Below are positions 1-7,429 of a stretch of 11,027 nt of DNA, one piece after another. The notes under the pieces are model-generated. The model searched no databases and was not told the DNA's origin. It saw only the letters and a program-made list of their open reading frames with translations. Both the position numbers and the translations under genes were made by a program. The stretch lies in contig NZ_CALNAT010000232.1 of the NCBI RefSeq assembly GCF_937873925.1, positions 1-11,027 on the forward strand, given 5' to 3'. The number at the start of each line of letters is the position of its first letter. The stretch's first letter is position 1. Source of the stretch: an uncultured Proteiniphilum sp. Its GTDB lineage: Bacteria > Bacteroidota > Bacteroidia > Bacteroidales > Dysgonomonadaceae.

Positions 1-579
1 TTCGGCATCTTCCTGCAGTTGCACGTTAAGCACAGTCTGATTGGTAATCGTGAATTGTTGCTCTAAATAACCAATATAAGAGACACGTACTGTAGCACCT
101 CTTTGCACTGTCAACGAGAAATTCCCGTCAGCATCGCTAATCGTACCAATAGCAGTACCAGGAACGGCAATATTGGCACCGATAACCGGATCGCTATTCT
201 CATCCGTCACGCGTCCGCTTAGGCGGATCTCCTGTTGAGGAGCCTGTCCTGTTCCGGTTACCGCAGCCGCCGGCTTGTCGAAAATATAAATTTTGTTGTC
301 TCTCAGTTCGTAACCTATATTACGGGGTATAAACAGTTGGTCTAACACCTGCGTAAGATCGGTATCGGTCACCCTGATAGTTACTGCATCATTCAGATCC
401 ACCGCTTCTTTGCTAAAAGCCAGCGTGTAATCTGTCTGCTGGGTAATACTTTCCAGCACAGTTCTCAGATTTGTTTGGCTGAAATTCAGGTTCACTTTTT
501 GTGCCGGACTGATTACAGTACCCAGCACAAAGAGCGACATCAGAATCATCCATCGCCTTTTCATTGGAATTTTTCCCAT
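1..579 (-). CDS. SusC-like TonB-dependent outer-membrane receptor with STN domain (N-terminal part, truncated by window edge)
   Basis: Only the first 193 codons are present and the frame stays open to base 1. The translation begins MGKIPMKRRWMILMSLF, a signal peptide with a basic start and a hydrophobic core, probably cleaved near SPA-Q (about residue 27). Residues about 29-101 match an STN (secretin/TonB short N-terminal) domain. Residues about 119-189 form a carboxypeptidase-regulatory-like beta domain with the typical SGRVTDENSDPVIGANI opening and VSYIGY end. The plug and barrel lie outside the window. SusC proteins import glycans or other large nutrients through the outer membrane with a SusD lipoprotein. 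The STN domain is normally the contact point for a FecR-type anti-sigma factor in the periplasm. An internal ATG at 564 (MKRRWM) is an equally possible start. No sigma/anti-sigma pair lies upstream, which is unusual. Substrate unknown. Confidence 0.93.
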   Translation of the reverse strand, partial: MGKIPMKRRWMILMSLFVLGTVISPAQKVNLNFSQTNLRTVLESITQQTDYTLAFSKEAVDLNDAVTIRVTDTDLTQVLDQLFIPRNIGYELRDNKIYIFDKPAAAVTGTGQAPQQEIRLSGRVTDENSDPVIGANIAVPGTAIGTISDADGNFSLTVQRGATVRVSYIGYLEQQFTITNQTVLNVQLQEDAE

Positions 580-847
580 GGTTTGTTCTACATATTAAAA
601 ATTAGACATAAAAATTACCTCATAACTCTCTTCACTTCCACAGATACTGATTTAACACTTTTGAAAGCTTCTTATCGGTTCTTCATAATAGACACAGGAA
701 AAAAGAAAAAGGATGAGTAAAAAGTAAAAATTTAACAAAAGAGGAGAAAATATCACAGGAGTACACCAGAAGATATGCCGCGATCATCCTATTTTGGAAA
801 TACAAATATTGATAAAATACCCAGACACAGGCTGAAAAAAAGCCAGT

Positions 848-1828
848 TCATGTATGGTTTGAAAAATATCTCATAAACTGGGCCCTTTCAAACACAGTTT
901 TATCGGCTGCCGGTTCCACATTCAATTTTCCTTTGAAGTCATTGATACTTTTAAATCCCCTGGAATCCATCCATTCTTCTATACGATGAATAATTTCAGG
1001 TATTAGTTTTCTTTCTTTATCCTGATAGAGTGCGCTCACCATCTGCACCGCCGTAGCTCCTGCCAGCAGGCATTTAATCACATCTTTCCAATTGTTTACG
1101 CCGGTGGACGCTGCGAGATCAATTTCAGTAACATTGGAGGAAGTCAGGAATAACCACCGCAATGTCTCACTTAAATCCTGCGGGGAACTGAAAACGGAAC
1201 CGGATATGATTTTTAATGTATCGATATTAATATCGGGTTGATATAACTTGTTGAAAAGGACCACGGCATCGGCCCCGTTATTCTTTAATTGATTTACCAG
1301 CCAGGGAATATTGTTAAATAGTCTGCTTGACTTGACGATTGTCGGGATACTAATAATGTCTTTGATCCTTTTTAAGATGTTGATATATTTTTCGGATGAC
1401 TCCATAGGATGAACGGCCGGATCAGAAACAATAGCCGAAATATTAAGTTCCAACGCATCGGCGCCTGCACTTTCTATCTGGCTTGCAAACTCTATCCAAC
1501 TTCCATCGCTATAGCAATTGATGCTTGCAATAATCGGTATAGAGCAATAGTTTTTACTGCCTCTTATTAAATTGAGATAATCCATTACCTTATTACCCTT
1601 CACATAGTTCCATATAAGATCATGGTTACCCGGAGATTCATACTTTTTTAGGATTGTTTTGGATTCATTCTCAATTTGTTCCTCAAACAGGGATTTCAGG
1701 ACGATCGCTCCGCAGCCCGCCCTGTCCCAGACTTTATTTTTATCCACGCTGTCCGTTAACCCCGAACTTCCTATTATTATGGGATTCTTCAGTTTTAACT
1801 TTGCGTAATTAATGCTTAAATCCGACAT
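848..1828 (-). CDS. Dihydroorotate dehydrogenase-like FMN-barrel protein (not a canonical PyrD)
   Basis: This 326-residue protein has the TIM-barrel plan of the dihydroorotate dehydrogenase superfamily. Visible markers are LKNPIIIGSSGLT (residues 13-25), a barrel strand with a lysine (VLKS, 43-46), AGADALELNIS (121-131), a second lysine strand (TIVKSS, 163-168), GADAVVLFNKLYQPDI (185-200), and a C-terminal phosphate-binding-like stretch around STGVNN and LLAGATAVQMVSALY (241-268). True PyrD enzymes carry NxSCPN at the ELN strand, with a Cys or Ser base in a neighbouring loop. Here the strand reads ELNISAIVSDP, with no SCPN. It matches the family annotated as dihydroorotate dehydrogenase-like, whose substrate is not established, so a role in pyrimidine synthesis should not be assumed. 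It is probably cytosolic and FMN-binding (family knowledge). It stands alone: the gene to the left is 268 bases away and the one to the right is divergent. Confidence 0.88.
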   Translation of the reverse strand: MSDLSINYAKLKLKNPIIIGSSGLTDSVDKNKVWDRAGCGAIVLKSLFEEQIENESKTILKKYESPGNHDLIWNYVKGNKVMDYLNLIRGSKNYCSIPIIASINCYSDGSWIEFASQIESAGADALELNISAIVSDPAVHPMESSEKYINILKRIKDIISIPTIVKSSRLFNNIPWLVNQLKNNGADAVVLFNKLYQPDINIDTLKIISGSVFSSPQDLSETLRWLFLTSSNVTEIDLAASTGVNNWKDVIKCLLAGATAVQMVSALYQDKERKLIPEIIHRIEEWMDSRGFKSINDFKGKLNVEPAADKTVFERAQFMRYFSNHT

Positions 1829-1844
1829 TTCAGTGAGTACAATG

Positions 1845-1882
1845 AATTAGATATTTTTTGATTCTTACTTATATATCTAATT
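1845..1882. repeat. 10-bp perfect inverted repeat in the divergent intergenic region
   Basis: AATTAGATAT at 1845-1854 is the exact reverse complement of ATATCTAATT at 1873-1882, with an 18-base AT-rich spacer. It lies 17 bases upstream of the start of the dihydroorotate-dehydrogenase-like gene, so it could be an operator or a leader hairpin for that gene. The region is very AT-rich, so a chance origin is possible. No T-tract or reading frame makes it an obvious terminator. Confidence 0.4.
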
Positions 1883-1982
1883 ACCAAGTATTTAATTTTT
1901 GCTTTCTATCAAGACCCCGAATTAACATTGTTCAATACGGAAAATTATTATAAAATATAACAATAGTGTTTGATTATTTGTT

Positions 1983-1990
1983 TAGTTTTG
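1983..1990 (+). promoter_or_regulatory. Candidate Bacteroidetes -7 promoter element for the UDP-glucuronate decarboxylase gene
   Basis: TAGTTTTG matches the Bacteroidetes -7 consensus TAnnTTTG at every fixed position. It lies 30 bases upstream of the ATG at 2021, which would give a short untranslated leader of roughly 20-25 bases. No clear TTG -33 element is present at the usual 19-21 base spacing, so this rests on the -7 box and its position only. Confidence 0.4.
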
Positions 1991-2020
1991 TATACACAAT
2001 CAATCGCATTGCATGTTTCA

Positions 2021-2968
2021 ATGAAAAGAGTTTTAGTTACCGGAGGCGCGGGATTTATAGGTTCTCACTTATGTAAAATTTTATTAAATAAGGGTTATTA
2101 TGTAATTTGTCTGGATAATTTTCTTACGGGATGTAGAGAAAATATTTCTCATTTAATGGGAAATGATCATTTCGAATTTTTAGAACATGATATCGTATAT
2201 CCTTACCCCATTGGATATGTTGATGAAATATACCATCTGGCATGTCCGGCATCCCCTGTACATTATCAGCGGGATCCGATTAAAACAATGAAGATATCAG
2301 TGATGGGTTCTTTCAATGTCTTAGGAATGGCTAAGAAACACAATGCCAAAATTTTACTGACCTCTACAAGTGAGATTTACGGTGATCCGTTGGTGCATCC
2401 TCAACCCGAATCGTATTGGGGAAACGTAAACCCGATCGGATTACGATCTTGTTATGATGAAGGTAAACGTTGCGCCGAAACGATTTTCATGGATTACAAC
2501 CGGCAGGAAAAAGTACGTATTAAAATTGTCCGTATATTTAATACATACGGTCCGGGGATGCTGCGTCATGACGGGAGAGTCATTTCTAACTTTATCCTTC
2601 AGGCATTGCAAAATAAAGATATTACCATTTACGGCGATGGAAGTCAAACCCGCAGTTTCCAGTATATCGATGATTTGATAGAGGGCCTGACAAGGGTGAT
2701 GAATACGGAAGACGATTTTTTAGGGCCCATCAATATAGGAAATCCATCAGAATTCACTATTAAAGAGTTAGCAGAACATATCATCCGGCATGCAAATTCT
2801 CATTCCAGGCTGGTGTATGAACCCTTACCGAAAGATGATCCGAAGCAACGCAAACCGGATATAAGTCTCGCACAGGAAAAATTGAACTGGAGTCCGCGTG
2901 TCAGCCTGGAAGAAGGATTATCTAAAATGATCATCCATTTTAAAAACAAAATAATAAACACGAATTGA
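2021..2968 (+). CDS. uxs: UDP-glucuronate decarboxylase (UDP-xylose synthase), SDR family
   Basis: The 315-residue protein converts UDP-glucuronate to UDP-xylose and CO2 in the cytosol through a bound NAD+ (family knowledge). It shows the SDR nucleotide motif GGAGFIGS (residues 8-15) and the hallmark blocks of this enzyme: HLACPASPVHYQ (72-83), TSTSEIYGDP (114-123), YWGNVNPIG (132-140), RSCYDEGKR (142-150, with catalytic Tyr145 and Lys149), RIFNTYGPGM (171-180) and YGDGSQTRSF (204-213). Length is normal. The frame is open upstream to 1970, but the family begins at MKRVLVTGGAGF, so the ATG at 2021 is chosen; the 17 extra residues do not look like a real N-terminus. It is followed 16 bases later by a receiver-kinase gene, probably co-transcribed. 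No UDP-glucose dehydrogenase, which makes its substrate, is in the window. The coding sequence is visibly more AT-rich than the glycosyltransferase operon on the right. Confidence 0.95.
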   Translation: MKRVLVTGGAGFIGSHLCKILLNKGYYVICLDNFLTGCRENISHLMGNDHFEFLEHDIVYPYPIGYVDEIYHLACPASPVHYQRDPIKTMKISVMGSFNVLGMAKKHNAKILLTSTSEIYGDPLVHPQPESYWGNVNPIGLRSCYDEGKRCAETIFMDYNRQEKVRIKIVRIFNTYGPGMLRHDGRVISNFILQALQNKDITIYGDGSQTRSFQYIDDLIEGLTRVMNTEDDFLGPINIGNPSEFTIKELAEHIIRHANSHSRLVYEPLPKDDPKQRKPDISLAQEKLNWSPRVSLEEGLSKMIIHFKNKIINTN

Positions 2969-2984
2969 AATAAGAAAAAAGTTA

Positions 2985-4112
2985 ATGGATTTTTCGGTGT
3001 ATAAAATATTGATAGTAGACGATATTCCGGCCAATGTTTGGTTGCTGAAAGTGATGTTAGAGCAATCAGGGTTACAGGTCTTCACTGCAGAAAATGCGGA
3101 AGAAGCGTTCAACCGGCTTACAAAAGAAAAAATCGATTTAATTTTACTGGATGTCTTAATGCCGGATGTCAATGGTTTTGAATTGGCAGAACGCTTAAAG
3201 AACAATCCTGATTACCAGGAAATACCGATTATTTTCTTAACCGCATTAAATACGCCTGCCGATATAGTCAAAGGGTTTCATTTGGGAGCCGGTGATTTTA
3301 TATCCAAACCCTTCAATAAAGAAGAACTGCTCGTCAGAGTCCGCCATCAACTGACCTTACTGGAAGCAAAGAGAACCATACAGCGCCAAACCGCCGAACT
3401 CAAAAAAACCATAGCAGGGAGAGACGCGTTATATTCCGTCATTGCACACGATTTACGGTTACCCATATCATCCCTGAAAATGACTCTGAATGTACTGATC
3501 CTTAAAATGGAAGAACAGCAGATCGGTGGACGGGAAATACTGGAGATGATACAAAGCGCCAATGAGATCTCAGAACAATTGTTCACACTACTCGATAACC
3601 TTTTGAAATGGACCAGAAGCCAGTTGGGAAAGTTGGAGGCAATACCTCAAGACATTAATCTTGCCGAACTTGCCGAAGGTGTAGTGGAGGTTTTTTCGAT
3701 GATCGCCGCCACAAAGAAAATAAAAATCAACTTTCAATCATCTCCGGTCGGGGATACGGGAATATTTGTGGATATAGATATGATTAAAACCGCTATCCGG
3801 AATCTGCTCAGTAATGCTATTAAATTCAGTTACAGTGGCAGTGAAATCGACGTTGTGGTAGAATCGGACGAGAGGGAAGTTTTTTTAAGTGTCATCGATC
3901 GCGGTTGCGGAATAAGCCCGCACGATCAAGGCAAATTATTGGATGTAACCACCCCTTACACCACTTTCGGAACGGGACATGAATCCGGTTCGGGGTTGGG
4001 CCTGTTACTCGTGAATGAATTTATGAAACTAAACAACGGGCGGCTGTTTTTCAAATCGGAAGAAGGAGAAGGATCTACTTTCAGTTTCGCCCTTCCGAAG
4101 AAAGAGAGGTAG
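2985..4112 (+). CDS. Soluble response regulator-histidine kinase fusion (REC-HisKA-HATPase)
   Basis: This 375-residue protein has no membrane segment or signal peptide. Residues about 6-122 form a receiver domain with the acidic pair Asp12-Asp13, phospho-acceptor Asp56 (LLDVLMPDVNGFEL), Thr86 and Lys108 (SKPF). A helical linker (about 122-145) leads to a histidine kinase. The H-box is AHDLRLP with His155, the N-box is NLLSNAIKF (273-281), the G1 box is DRGCGI (305-310) and the G2 box is GSGLGL (335-340). The expected activity is ATP-dependent autophosphorylation of His155, controlled by phosphorylation of the N-terminal receiver. The receiver-first order means it is probably fed by another kinase rather than by a direct signal. 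There is no DNA-binding output. The gene follows the decarboxylase by 16 bases, and an A-rich leader precedes the ATG. Its last 32 bases overlap the convergent phosphatase-family gene. Confidence 0.93.
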   Translation: MDFSVYKILIVDDIPANVWLLKVMLEQSGLQVFTAENAEEAFNRLTKEKIDLILLDVLMPDVNGFELAERLKNNPDYQEIPIIFLTALNTPADIVKGFHLGAGDFISKPFNKEELLVRVRHQLTLLEAKRTIQRQTAELKKTIAGRDALYSVIAHDLRLPISSLKMTLNVLILKMEEQQIGGREILEMIQSANEISEQLFTLLDNLLKWTRSQLGKLEAIPQDINLAELAEGVVEVFSMIAATKKIKINFQSSPVGDTGIFVDIDMIKTAIRNLLSNAIKFSYSGSEIDVVVESDEREVFLSVIDRGCGISPHDQGKLLDVTTPYTTFGTGHESGSGLGLLLVNEFMKLNNGRLFFKSEEGEGSTFSFALPKKER

Positions 4113-5175
4113 GATCCAAATCCAGCCCCACTATCACGGGTTTATGGTCACTGTATTCCAGGTCGGGAGAGTAATACCGTATCCCCCTGAATACATCCCG
4201 GGAATAAAAGACATAATCGATCCGGAATAATTTTCGAAGGTACCGGTATGTGTATCCATAACCTTTCCCACAAGAGCGGAAACTGTCTTCCAGATTCCCT
4301 TTAATTTTCCGGTATGCATAAGAGGCGGGAGTGTCGTTAAAATCCCCGCATACAATAACCGGACAGGTGCTTTCATCTATCAAGGCCCTGATCAGATCCG
4401 CCTGCCGGGCCCTGATCACACCATTTTCATTCATCATATCCTTTAGCCTTATGATCCGGGATGCTGCCCGGTCAATATTATCCGAAGGTCGGATCCTGTT
4501 TTGGTTCAGGTTGGTGGTTTGCAGATGGGCGTTGAATACTTTTACTACCTGTCCGTCAATATCCACATCCGCCCACATTGCCGTATTACTGCTTCCATCC
4601 GGAAAAATTATTCCCTGCGACTGCAGGATAGGATACCTGCTGAACAGGGCAATATGCATATCCTGAGGGGACGAGGAATGTACCGTATAGTAAGGCAGGA
4701 ACCCGGATATTTCATCAATCAGTCTTAATTGCGCGTCACCGGCACCGGGAAATTCCTGAATGCAAAGAATATCGATCTTCCCGTTATACATAAACCCACC
4801 TGTTTCGCGGCCTATGGCAGACATGTCTCCGGCCCGTAGCTGTTGTATGTTATAGGTAGCTACGTTCAGTTCCCTGCCGGCAGGCTTTATTCGTTTGAAA
4901 GGCCATTGGATAATACCGGATAAATAAGGGATATTGAGTAGTACGGCCAAAAAGGGAATTACAAACCATAATTTCCTTCTCCCTATCCAGTATACTATCA
5001 ACACCATATTTATTCCCAATATTAGGGGCAGGAATAAGCCCAACCATTGCAATTCCATGTGGCGGGCAGGATGAAAGCGTGATGCCAGGAAACCGCCTAC
5101 CGCCAGGATAGCCGGAATCACACTGATTAACCCCCATACAACGTCAAGCAGCTTTACAAGGACCCGTATTCCCAT
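4081..5175 (-). CDS. Membrane-anchored endonuclease/exonuclease/phosphatase (EEP) family protein
   Basis: The 364-residue protein starts with three hydrophobic segments (about 12-31, 44-63 and 69-89). A metal-dependent EEP domain follows from about 103. The family signature residues are in order: TYNIQ with Asn109, IQEF with Glu141, FNAHLQT with His217, GDFNDTP with Asp278 and Asn280, RIDYVF with Asp320, and YSDHKP with Asp343 and His344. The catalytic set is complete, so an active Mg2+-dependent phosphoesterase is expected. The real substrate (phospholipid head group, nucleic acid, sugar or inositol phosphate) cannot be told from sequence. By the positive-inside rule, three segments starting from a cytosolic N-terminus put the catalytic domain in the periplasm (inference). 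It is the last gene of the five-gene minus operon, 7 bases after the hybrid kinase. Its final residues are encoded antisense to the end of the neighbouring kinase gene. Confidence 0.92.
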   Translation of the reverse strand: MGIRVLVKLLDVVWGLISVIPAILAVGGFLASRFHPARHMELQWLGLFLPLILGINMVLIVYWIGRRKLWFVIPFLAVLLNIPYLSGIIQWPFKRIKPAGRELNVATYNIQQLRAGDMSAIGRETGGFMYNGKIDILCIQEFPGAGDAQLRLIDEISGFLPYYTVHSSSPQDMHIALFSRYPILQSQGIIFPDGSSNTAMWADVDIDGQVVKVFNAHLQTTNLNQNRIRPSDNIDRAASRIIRLKDMMNENGVIRARQADLIRALIDESTCPVIVCGDFNDTPASYAYRKIKGNLEDSFRSCGKGYGYTYRYLRKLFRIDYVFYSRDVFRGIRYYSPDLEYSDHKPVIVGLDLDPTSLSSEGRN

Positions 5176-5182
5176 TTTCCAA

Positions 5183-7414
5183 CTACAAATATTTATTGAT
5201 GGTAGCGAGCAAGATATCCTTGTCTAACGGCTTGGTTACAAAATCATTACATCCGCTGTCGAGCAGTTCTTTTTTATCGTCTTCATACGCATAGGCGCTG
5301 ACAGCAATAATGGGAGGAGAGTAAGGCGACTTCCGCCGAATATTCCTGATTGCTTCGAGTCCGTTCATCTCCGGCATTTTGATGTCCATTAAAATCAGGT
5401 CGGCATGATACTTGTCAAATAAATCGACGGCCTGGTTGCCATCTTTGGCATGCAACAGGTGATATTGTGATCCGATCATAACCTGTATCAATTCGAAATT
5501 ATCGTCAATATCTTCGGCCACCAAAATTGTTGCCTTCTCCTTTTCTGTATGTTGTAGCAGTGGTTTGGACATCAGTGGAGCCTGAATTTGTCCATCTTCA
5601 GAATCTGCAGGGAGTATTGGTATTCTGAACGAAAACAATGATCCTACCCCCTCTTCGGATGTTACCGAAATATCCCCTCCCAAACGTTCTATGATCGTCT
5701 TGCAGATAGAAAGCCCCAACCCCGTACCCGGAGCGAAAGGATCGACTTTTACGAAACGGTTGAAAATTTTATTCAATTTATCTTTTTTAATTCCGATTCC
5801 GGTATCTTTGACATACAATTCAACAAAATCATCAACACGCCTGTAACCTAAGGTAATCGTACCCTTCGGCGTAAATTTGACGGCATTGTTGATCAGGTTT
5901 GAGATCACTTGGGTCAACCGGTTTTTATCCGTTTTTAGGCAAATGTCCTCGTCCGGCAGCTCAAGGACCAAAGAAGCGTGTTTGGCGTATAATTGATGTG
6001 TCATAAAGATTTCCCGGTAGAGATCGTTAACCTTCACAGGAGTGTAATCAAATTCAAGCGTGCCTGATTCTATCTTCGACAGATCGAGTACTTCATCGAT
6101 CAATAACAGCAGCCGTTTATTGCTGGATTCGATGATACTGTGAAATTTCTTTCGTTCCTGCGAATCGTCAATATCTGCCATAATACCCGAAAAGCCTACA
6201 ATGGCATTTAACGGGGTTCTTATTTCATGGCTCATATTGGAAAGGAATGCCGTCTTCAGCCGATCTGATTCTTCCGCTTTTTCTTTGGCTTTTTTCAGTT
6301 GGTCCTCGTAGCGCAATTGCTCTGAAATGTCGCGGAGAAGGTGCCAGATGATCTCTTCGCCGTATTCGTTCCGGATAATGAACGAGTAGCAGTCGGAACT
6401 GATCACATTAAATCTGGGATAAGGATGGTTACATATATATTTTAAACTGTTATTATTTGCCCGCAATGCATGAATAAAATTATCCCACCTCTGTTTATCC
6501 GTAAAATTTTCCAGCACTTCATAGGCTTTATATTTTGTAATATCGATATCTTCAGATATCTGGTTCTGTTTGCGGCAAAGTTGATTGGCAAAGATGAGCG
6601 TACCGTCCATTTTAGTTGCATAGATATTGTCATTGGAATTGTTCATAGCCAGGGTTACCATCTTCAATTCATCCCATTTTGAAACGATGTCATCAATATT
6701 CTGCGTATAACCATCAATGATCATAACACCGTTGTTGGTATGGAGTATGTTGACAATCTTTAATCTCAGATAATATATCTTGTCTTTGATAATCCTATAC
6801 TCGAATGTGCCCTGTCCGAAATTCCGGCGTTCAAGGATATCCTCTAATTTTCGCCGGTCTTCGGGATATACATATTCCATATATTTTTCAAGGGGCATGA
6901 CTACTTCTTCGTTTTTATCCATCAATATACCGACATGCCCGGAGTAACGAAAAATTTTAGTTGACGTATCGTAACTCCAATACCCTAGTTTTGCCGCCCG
7001 TCCGGTCTCTGTCAATCGTTCATTCGCCATCTGCAGACTTTTTTTCATTTGGCTCCGTTTAGTGATATCCCGGTATTGGCATAATACATGTTCTTCATCG
7101 TATTTCTGAATGATGCATTTGAAGAAAAACATTTTATCCTGGCTAGGAAGATTGTAATTTGCATTGGAAACTTCTCCTGTGCGGACGACATGTTCGACCG
7201 CCGGTTTCAATTCACGTACGGTTTCTTCGGGGAAATAGTCGAAAATATTTTTCCCTAATAATGTATATTGGTTATTTACATAGGGATTATTTTCCGTTTT
7301 GACGATCATATCGATACACGTTCCATCGTTTTTCAGAAATAACAAGGTGTCGCAAGTCATTTTCAGTAAACGGACAGCCTGACTGTCGTCATGTAAAATA
7401 CCTTTGGGTTCCAT
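5183..7414 (-). CDS. Cytosolic hybrid histidine kinase (PAS x3-HisKA-HATPase-REC)
   Basis: The protein has 743 residues and no transmembrane segment. Three PAS-like sensor regions are seen: about 15-117 (ending QYRDITKR), about 138-240 (with YPEDRR, typical of the PAS_3 type) and about 250-365 (with KMDGTLIFANQ, ending LLRDISEQ). A coiled linker (366-388) joins them to the kinase core: H-box MSHEIRTPLNA with His396, N-box ISNLINNAVKF (504-514), G1 KDTGIGI (536-542), and G2 GTGLGL (563-568). A C-terminal receiver (about 628-743) has Glu634-Asp635, phospho-acceptor Asp677 (LMDIKMPEMNG), Ser706 and Lys728. The likely role is sensing a cytosolic or redox-type cue through PAS and internal His396-to-Asp677 transfer. 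No HTH or AraC output is fused, unlike the hybrid two-component systems of polysaccharide utilisation loci, so a separate phosphotransfer or output protein is needed. It sits between a glycosyltransferase and the EEP gene with 15- and 7-base gaps, so it is almost certainly co-transcribed. Ligand unknown. Confidence 0.94.
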   Translation of the reverse strand: MEPKGILHDDSQAVRLLKMTCDTLLFLKNDGTCIDMIVKTENNPYVNNQYTLLGKNIFDYFPEETVRELKPAVEHVVRTGEVSNANYNLPSQDKMFFFKCIIQKYDEEHVLCQYRDITKRSQMKKSLQMANERLTETGRAAKLGYWSYDTSTKIFRYSGHVGILMDKNEEVVMPLEKYMEYVYPEDRRKLEDILERRNFGQGTFEYRIIKDKIYYLRLKIVNILHTNNGVMIIDGYTQNIDDIVSKWDELKMVTLAMNNSNDNIYATKMDGTLIFANQLCRKQNQISEDIDITKYKAYEVLENFTDKQRWDNFIHALRANNNSLKYICNHPYPRFNVISSDCYSFIIRNEYGEEIIWHLLRDISEQLRYEDQLKKAKEKAEESDRLKTAFLSNMSHEIRTPLNAIVGFSGIMADIDDSQERKKFHSIIESSNKRLLLLIDEVLDLSKIESGTLEFDYTPVKVNDLYREIFMTHQLYAKHASLVLELPDEDICLKTDKNRLTQVISNLINNAVKFTPKGTITLGYRRVDDFVELYVKDTGIGIKKDKLNKIFNRFVKVDPFAPGTGLGLSICKTIIERLGGDISVTSEEGVGSLFSFRIPILPADSEDGQIQAPLMSKPLLQHTEKEKATILVAEDIDDNFELIQVMIGSQYHLLHAKDGNQAVDLFDKYHADLILMDIKMPEMNGLEAIRNIRRKSPYSPPIIAVSAYAYEDDKKELLDSGCNDFVTKPLDKDILLATINKYL

Positions 7415-7429
7415 GTGTAGTTTTTTATT

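Noticed and set aside
475..720. Open reading frame of 81 codons on the plus strand
   Set aside because: It overlaps the start of the SusC-like gene in antisense, has no recognisable motif and a low-complexity Lys-rich end. Treated as a chance frame.
829..845. Possible terminator hairpin (GGCT, A-rich loop, AGCC) just after the flavoprotein gene
   Set aside because: The stem is only 4 bp and no T-tract follows on the minus strand, so it does not support a terminator call.
580..847. Promoter search upstream of the SusC-like gene
   Set aside because: Only partial matches to TAnnTTTG (for example TAATTTTT near the start) without a spaced -33 element, so no promoter is called.
1970..2020. Upstream extension of the UDP-glucuronate decarboxylase (17 extra residues)
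   Set aside because: The extra residues do not match the family N-terminus, and the candidate -7 element lies within this stretch.
4331..4728. Plus-strand frames of 75-111 codons inside the EEP gene
   Set aside because: They lie antisense within a gene whose full catalytic motif set is intact, and they show no domain features.
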